A stretch of DNA of 64,000 bases from Bradyrhizobium sp. Ce-3 (GTDB lineage Bacteria; Pseudomonadota; Alphaproteobacteria; Rhizobiales; Xanthobacteraceae), in assembly GCF_022835695.1 (NCBI RefSeq), contig NZ_BQUV01000005.1:124001-188000 (forward strand). Reading direction: 5' to 3'. The translations under genes were made by a program, and so were the position numbers. The notes below the pieces were generated by a model. The model was not told the DNA's origin. It worked only from the letters and a program-made list of their open reading frames with translations, and made no database searches. The number at the start of each line of letters is the position of its first letter. The first letter of the stretch is position 1. Below are positions 60,316-64,000 of the stretch, in pieces.

Positions 60316-61335
60316 ATGCCCTCGAAAACTGCCAAAGCGCCCCGGCCCGAGCCGCGCGACAAGAAAGCGACCCGATCGATCGCGATCGTCGCCTTTCCCG
60401 GCGTAACCTTGCTTGATATTTCCGGGCCGGCGCAGGTGTTCGCTGAACTGGAGGCGATCGAACTGCCGGGGCCCGGCTACTCGATATCCTATTTGTCGAC
60501 CTCGGGCGGTTTGGTCCCGACCGATGTCGGCATGATGATCGACACGGCGCCGATCGACAGCATTGCTCCTGTCGAGGTCGACACGCTCGTGATCCCCGGC
60601 GGGCCGGGGATCTGGAAGATCCGGAACGACGCCAGATTGATGGGGTGGATTGCGGAAGCGTTACCGAAGGCGCGTCGTATCGCGTCGGTATGCCTCGGCG
60701 CCTTTGCGCTAGCCTGGACCGGGATCCTCGACGGCAAGCGTGCTGCAACGCACTGGCGCTATTGCCCGCGCCTGCAGGACAGTTTCCCGAATATCCGCGT
60801 CGAGCCCAACGCCATCTTCGTCAAGGATGGGCGGGTCTGGTCGTCGGCCGGCGTCAGTGCGGGCATCGACCTGGCACTCGCCATGATCGAGGAGGATTTC
60901 GGCCACACCATCGCGCTCGATGTTGCGCGCAGACTGGTGGTGTTTCTGAAGCGGCCGGGCGGCCAGAGCCAGTTCTCGACCGTCCTTGCAGCCCAGGCGT
61001 CGGACGTCGAGGGGCGCTTCAGCGCACTGCATGCCTGGATCATCGAGAACATCACTGATGACCTCAAGGTCGAGACCCTCGCGGAGAAGGCCGGGATGAC
61101 GCCGCGCACCTTCGCCAGGACCTATGTCAGCCGCACCGGCATGACGCCAGCAAGCGGCGTCGAAGCGCTTCGTGTGGAGACGGCGCGCTTGCTGCTCGAA
61201 AGCCGCCAGATCGGCGGCGTGGTCGAGGTCGCCAAGCGCGCAGGCTTTGGCGATGACGAACGGATGCGGCGGGCTTTCCTGCGCCACCTCGGCGTGTCGC
61301 CGACCGAGTACCGAAACCGGTTTTCCGGCAGCTAG
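60316..61335 (+). CDS. GlxA family AraC-type regulator with GATase1-like domain
   Basis: A 339-residue regulator. The N-terminal GATase1/DJ-1-like domain (residues about 20-190) has Cys126 in RIASVCLGAFALA and GGPGIWKI. The C-terminal AraC helix-turn-helix pair is NITDDLKVETLAEKAGMTPRTFARTYVSRTGMTP, then VAKRAGFGDDERMRRAFLRHLGVSPTEYRNRF. Its start is 63 bp from the divergent GNAT-MFS-YqcI-cupin operon, so it probably controls that operon. Related regulators such as Pseudomonas ArgR respond to arginine. Confidence 0.92.
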   Translation: MPSKTAKAPRPEPRDKKATRSIAIVAFPGVTLLDISGPAQVFAELEAIELPGPGYSISYLSTSGGLVPTDVGMMIDTAPIDSIAPVEVDTLVIPGGPGIWKIRNDARLMGWIAEALPKARRIASVCLGAFALAWTGILDGKRAATHWRYCPRLQDSFPNIRVEPNAIFVKDGRVWSSAGVSAGIDLALAMIEEDFGHTIALDVARRLVVFLKRPGGQSQFSTVLAAQASDVEGRFSALHAWIIENITDDLKVETLAEKAGMTPRTFARTYVSRTGMTPASGVEALRVETARLLLESRQIGGVVEVAKRAGFGDDERMRRAFLRHLGVSPTEYRNRFSGS

Positions 61336-61500
61336 CTCGCCGCGGGCGCGGCCAGTTCGGATGCGGCGGCTTCGCCTCGAAAGCCGATCTATCTCATGCG
61401 CGAATAGCTGGCCTTCGCTGACCTGATTCATGGTTCAAGGTGGTAGCTTTTCCGGTTTGTCTGCGGCTAAGGTGCCCGCAAAATCGGGAGAAGAAACACC

Positions 61501-62634
61501 ATGAATGACGGGACCCCCATCCAGCAGGCGCGCAACGTCGAACTCGGCGCCAGCGGCGAGGAATTCCAGAACCTGCACGAATTCGCGCAAAAGGCCCGCG
61601 CCAAGCTGAACCAGAACGCCTGGGACTATGTCGTCGGTGCCTCGGAGACCGAAACCACGATGCGCCGCAACAGAATGGCGCTCGACGAGATCGCGTTCCG
61701 GCCGCGCGTCCTGCGCAACGTCATCAATGTCGATCCTTCCACCGAGGTATTCGGGCGCAAGCTCCGACTTCCCGTGATGATCGCCCCGGTCGGCGCCCTT
61801 GAGATCTTCGACCCGGAGGCGGGCGCTGCCGTCGCGCGCGGAGCTGGATCGTTCGGCGCGGCGCATATGCTGAGTTCGGTGTCCGAGCCCGGGTTGGAGA
61901 ACACCGCCAAGGCGGCACCTGACGCCTTGCGCATCTTCCAGCTCTATGTGCGCGGCGACGATGCCTTCGTCGAGGATGTGGTCAGCCGATCCATCGACAA
62001 CGGATACGCCGCGTTCTGCCTCACGGTGGACACCGCCCATTACAGCCGGCGCGAGCGCGACATCGCCAAGCGCTATGTCCGCGAAAGCCGCATTCGCGCC
62101 ACTGGCGGCGATTTCCAGAAGGGGCTGGAATGGCGGACGGTGAAGTTGATCAAGGACAAGTTCAAGATTCCGCTGATCCTCAAGGGAATCGCAACCGCCG
62201 AAGACGCCAGGATCGCGCTCGATCACGGGGTCGACTGGATCTACGTCTCAAATCACGGCGGACGGCAACTCGATCACGGCCGTGGCTCCATGCATGTGCT
62301 GCCCGAGATCGTTCAGGCTGTCGCCGGTCGGGCCAAGATCATGGTCGACGGCTCGATCTGCCGCGGCACCGACATTGTGAAGGCCGTCATCTCGGGCGCC
62401 GACCTTGTCGGGATCGGCCGTCTGCAATGCCTGGCGCTCGCCGCGGCCGGCGAGGCGGGCATTGTCCGGATGCTGGAATTGCTGGAGGACGAGGTGATCC
62501 GCTGCCTGGGGCTGCTCGGCGTCACCAGCTTTGCCGAGCTGGACAAGTCCTATCTGCATCCGGCGATGCCGACCAACCTGCCGAGCGTGTTCAGCGCATT
62601 CCCGCTGCTCGATATCGAACCGTACCGCTACTGA
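61501..62634 (+). CDS. FMN-dependent alpha-hydroxy acid dehydrogenase
   Basis: A 377-residue flavoenzyme that oxidises a 2-hydroxy acid to the 2-keto acid. Visible features: WDYVVGASETETT (with Tyr43), APVGALEIFDPEAGAAVARGA, Lys228 (LILKGI) and the catalytic His252 and Arg255 in SNHGGRQLDHGRG. It belongs to the lactate/glycolate/mandelate dehydrogenase family; the electron acceptor (oxygen or quinone) is not clear. GGAGAAG lies 8 nt before ATG 61501. It appears monocistronic. Confidence 0.93.
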   Translation: MNDGTPIQQARNVELGASGEEFQNLHEFAQKARAKLNQNAWDYVVGASETETTMRRNRMALDEIAFRPRVLRNVINVDPSTEVFGRKLRLPVMIAPVGALEIFDPEAGAAVARGAGSFGAAHMLSSVSEPGLENTAKAAPDALRIFQLYVRGDDAFVEDVVSRSIDNGYAAFCLTVDTAHYSRRERDIAKRYVRESRIRATGGDFQKGLEWRTVKLIKDKFKIPLILKGIATAEDARIALDHGVDWIYVSNHGGRQLDHGRGSMHVLPEIVQAVAGRAKIMVDGSICRGTDIVKAVISGADLVGIGRLQCLALAAAGEAGIVRMLELLEDEVIRCLGLLGVTSFAELDKSYLHPAMPTNLPSVFSAFPLLDIEPYRY

Positions 62635-62776
62635 GCGGCCCTGAGAGCCGTAGGGCGCGGTGAGACGATCAGGGCGGTGGGTGCCCTGGTCGCCAACTCG
62701 CCATCAATCTGTGGTGTCCATGAAGCCGCCGTGGCAAAGACAAAGTCTGATCCAAATGCGGCACTAGTCGAGGTGG

Positions 62777-62980
62777 ATGGCAGATCATCCATTCGCTGAA
62801 TTTTCACTTGAACGCGCGATCGGCTTACGCTGGACCCTTCGCGATATCCAGGCTCGCAGGCTCAGATTGTCTCCGGTCAGCGACGAGGATTTACGCCTCC
62901 TCACTGAGCTCGGTCTGGTTGAAATGCATGACGACGAGCCAGCGCTGACGGAGGCCGGCGCCGCGGTGCTGAGCGACTGA
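62777..62980 (+). CDS. small hypothetical protein (67 aa)
   Basis: MADHPFAEFSLERAIGLRWT continuing LRDIQARRLRLSPVSDEDLR and LLTELGLVEMHDDEPALTEA. The arrangement of helices ending in 'LxxLGLVEM...PALTEAG' resembles the wing end of a winged-helix or mini-HTH domain, but no family is certain. The site AGGTGG directly abuts the ATG, so initiation efficiency is uncertain. Confidence 0.55.
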   Translation: MADHPFAEFSLERAIGLRWTLRDIQARRLRLSPVSDEDLRLLTELGLVEMHDDEPALTEAGAAVLSD

Positions 62981-62993
62981 ACGGGCTGGCAGC

Positions 62994-63179
62994 CTAGCGC
63001 GCGTTCAGGAAGCTTTCGCCGGAATTGCACGGCGTGCACTGGTAAGTCAGCACGTCGTAGACCTGGTCGCGCGGCTCGATCAGAGCAAGCCGCATCTGCG
63101 TGCCGCATTTCATGCACGGCATTTCGATGCTGGTCTTGAAACGGGTGCAGGTCGGTGTTGGACGAACGGCGCGCAGCAT
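62994..63179 (-). CDS. small zinc-ribbon protein (61 aa)
   Basis: A 61-residue protein with two CxxC pairs: PCMKCGTQM and YQCTPCNSG, about 25 residues apart, forming a probable zinc ribbon. AAGGGG with 5-nt spacing precedes the ATG at 63179. Similar short ribbon proteins are frequent in Bradyrhizobium; none has a known role to my knowledge. It converges on the 67-residue gene. Confidence 0.65.
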   Translation of the reverse strand: MLRAVRPTPTCTRFKTSIEMPCMKCGTQMRLALIEPRDQVYDVLTYQCTPCNSGESFLNAR

Positions 63180-63346
63180 CGGATCCCCTTATTCCCCAAG
63201 AGACGCGACAAGAGACGCGAACGCGACCAACAACGAGGCCGAATCACTATGCCACAGTGCTGACATGATTGGAATCCGCCGGTGATACGGTCTCACCGCT
63301 AGGTAATTTTTCCTCGGCTGCCGGAGCGGACCGGACCCTGTCCTGG

Positions 63347-63376
63347 TTGGCGATACGGCGCTGACGCCGTTACAAT
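63347..63376 (+). promoter_or_regulatory. putative phasin promoter with palindromic spacer
   Basis: TTGGCG (63347-63352), an 18-nt spacer, TACAAT (63371-63376). The spacer contains the perfect 6-bp inverted repeat ACGGCG/CGCCGT (63355-63360 / 63365-63370) with the loop CTGA, a possible operator. The start codon lies 43 nt downstream. Confidence 0.5.
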
Positions 63377-63418
63377 CTATGCTAACGTCGCCAGACGCTT
63401 TTTTCAGGGGGCGCGATC

Positions 63419-63772
63419 ATGATTGAGCCAAAGCTTGAAGTTCCCGCCGAGTTGCGCGATCTCGCGGAAAAGACCATTGACCAGGCCGAACAGGCCTTCA
63501 GCCTGTTCTTTGATGCCGCGAGCAAGTCGATGACGTCGATGCCGGGCGCGGGGACAGAGATTTCCAAACAGGCGCTGTCGTTCACCGAGCAGAACATGAA
63601 GGCGGCGTTCGAGCATGCACGCAAGCTCGTGCACGCCACCGATCTGCAGGAGGCGATGCGGATTCAGTCGGAATTCCTGCGCAGCCAGTTCACCAATGCA
63701 GGCGAACATATGCGGCAGATCAGCGGAAGCGTGATGTCCGCGACCAAGGACGCGACAAAGGGCAAGTTCTAG
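63419..63772 (+). CDS. phasin family protein
   Basis: A 117-residue helical protein. MIEPKLEVPAELRDLAEKTIDQAEQAFSLFFDAASKSM and the amphipathic KQALSFTEQNMKAAFEHARKLVHATDLQEAMRIQSEFLRSQF are the phasin_2 pattern. Phasins coat polyhydroxyalkanoate granules. The ribosome-binding site AGGGGG lies about 8 nt before the ATG. It is probably a stand-alone gene with its own promoter. Confidence 0.93.
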   Translation: MIEPKLEVPAELRDLAEKTIDQAEQAFSLFFDAASKSMTSMPGAGTEISKQALSFTEQNMKAAFEHARKLVHATDLQEAMRIQSEFLRSQFTNAGEHMRQISGSVMSATKDATKGKF

Positions 63773-63798
63773 GACCGGCCTTCGCGGCGCATCGCCGC

Positions 63799-64000
63799 CT
63801 AGCGCCGGCGCGCGACAGCGACGCCCAGCAAAAACGCGACGAACAAGCTTGCGAGCGGCGCTTCGCGCGTGACCGCACTCACAGTGGCCAGCGCTCCGCC
63901 CGGCCGGCGCGAAGTTGCGATCGCGTCGCTGAGGCGATCGGCGGCCGCCCGAAGTCCGTCCGACACCTCCGTGATGGTGCGCGAAACGTCCGTCGCGGCG
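63799..64000 (-). CDS. C-terminal part of a membrane-anchored hypothetical protein (partial)
   Basis: The last 66 residues of a leftward gene cut by the window edge. It reads SRTITEVSDGLRAAADRLSD and ends in the hydrophobic helix APLASLFVAFLLGVAVARRR. A polar helix followed by a single C-terminal membrane helix with an Arg end resembles the ElaB/YqjD-type ribosome-associated inner-membrane proteins, but the start is missing. The call is tentative. Confidence 0.5.
   Translation of the reverse strand, partial: AATDVSRTITEVSDGLRAAADRLSDAIATSRRPGGALATVSAVTREAPLASLFVAFLLGVAVARRR

Overview
The window looks like a piece of a Bradyrhizobium-type alphaproteobacterial chromosome (inference). It is GC-rich and densely coded with many ATGA stop/start overlaps. 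It carries short dispersed repeats of kinds I know from Bradyrhizobium intergenic regions, and its gene families are typical of soil and plant-associated rhizobia: XoxF methanol oxidation, Dpp- and Liv-type ABC uptake, a GcrA-type regulator, OpgC, an IalB-like protein and a phasin. I see no rRNA, tRNA, CRISPR array, transposase or integrase.

Layout. (1) 1-14571 is a C1 region. A leftward run encodes a periplasmic binding protein, a beta-propeller, an ABC ATPase/permease pair and a small exported protein, all of the PQQ-alcohol-dehydrogenase-associated type. Next come S-formylglutathione hydrolase, a divergent two-component pair, a YkvA protein and an AraC regulator. The rightward operon is xoxF-xoxG-frmA-gfa. 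XoxF has the lanthanide-type Asp pair, so methanol is oxidised in the periplasm and formaldehyde is taken through the glutathione pathway to formate. (2) 14748-21812 holds mixed genes: an exported protein whose start lies in a palindrome, an epoxide hydrolase, a membrane-anchored phosphoesterase, an AI-2E-type permease, a GNAT enzyme and a frameshifted IalB-like gene. (3) 21797-27254 is a complete peptide/nickel-type ABC importer. (4) 27650-32851 holds a triple-GAF-like protein, a class II aldolase, an M81 protein coupled to a GST, and a DsbA-like isomerase.

(5) 33354-46500 is a catabolic island built around one TetR regulator. Leftward: acyl-CoA ligase, TetR, SDR and Baeyer-Villiger monooxygenase. 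Rightward: a Liv-type importer, then CoA-transferase, enoyl-CoA hydratase, MaoC hydratase and CitE-type lyase. A 23-bp palindrome lies between the two arms. (6) 46540-51620 has a two-component system, a membrane-anchored GH3 enzyme and OpgC. (7) 51786-54219 is a small regulatory module: a LexA/CI-like S24 repressor, a GcrA-like protein, a DUF6456-like protein and a 91-residue protein. Similar operators sit inside two sigma70-type promoters. (8) 54594-63772 includes a GFA protein, a second CoA-transferase, a GNAT-MFS-YqcI/YcgG-cupin operon with a divergent GlxA-type regulator (a candidate route to an N-oxidised metabolite), an FMN 2-hydroxyacid dehydrogenase, small proteins and a phasin. Both window edges cut a gene.
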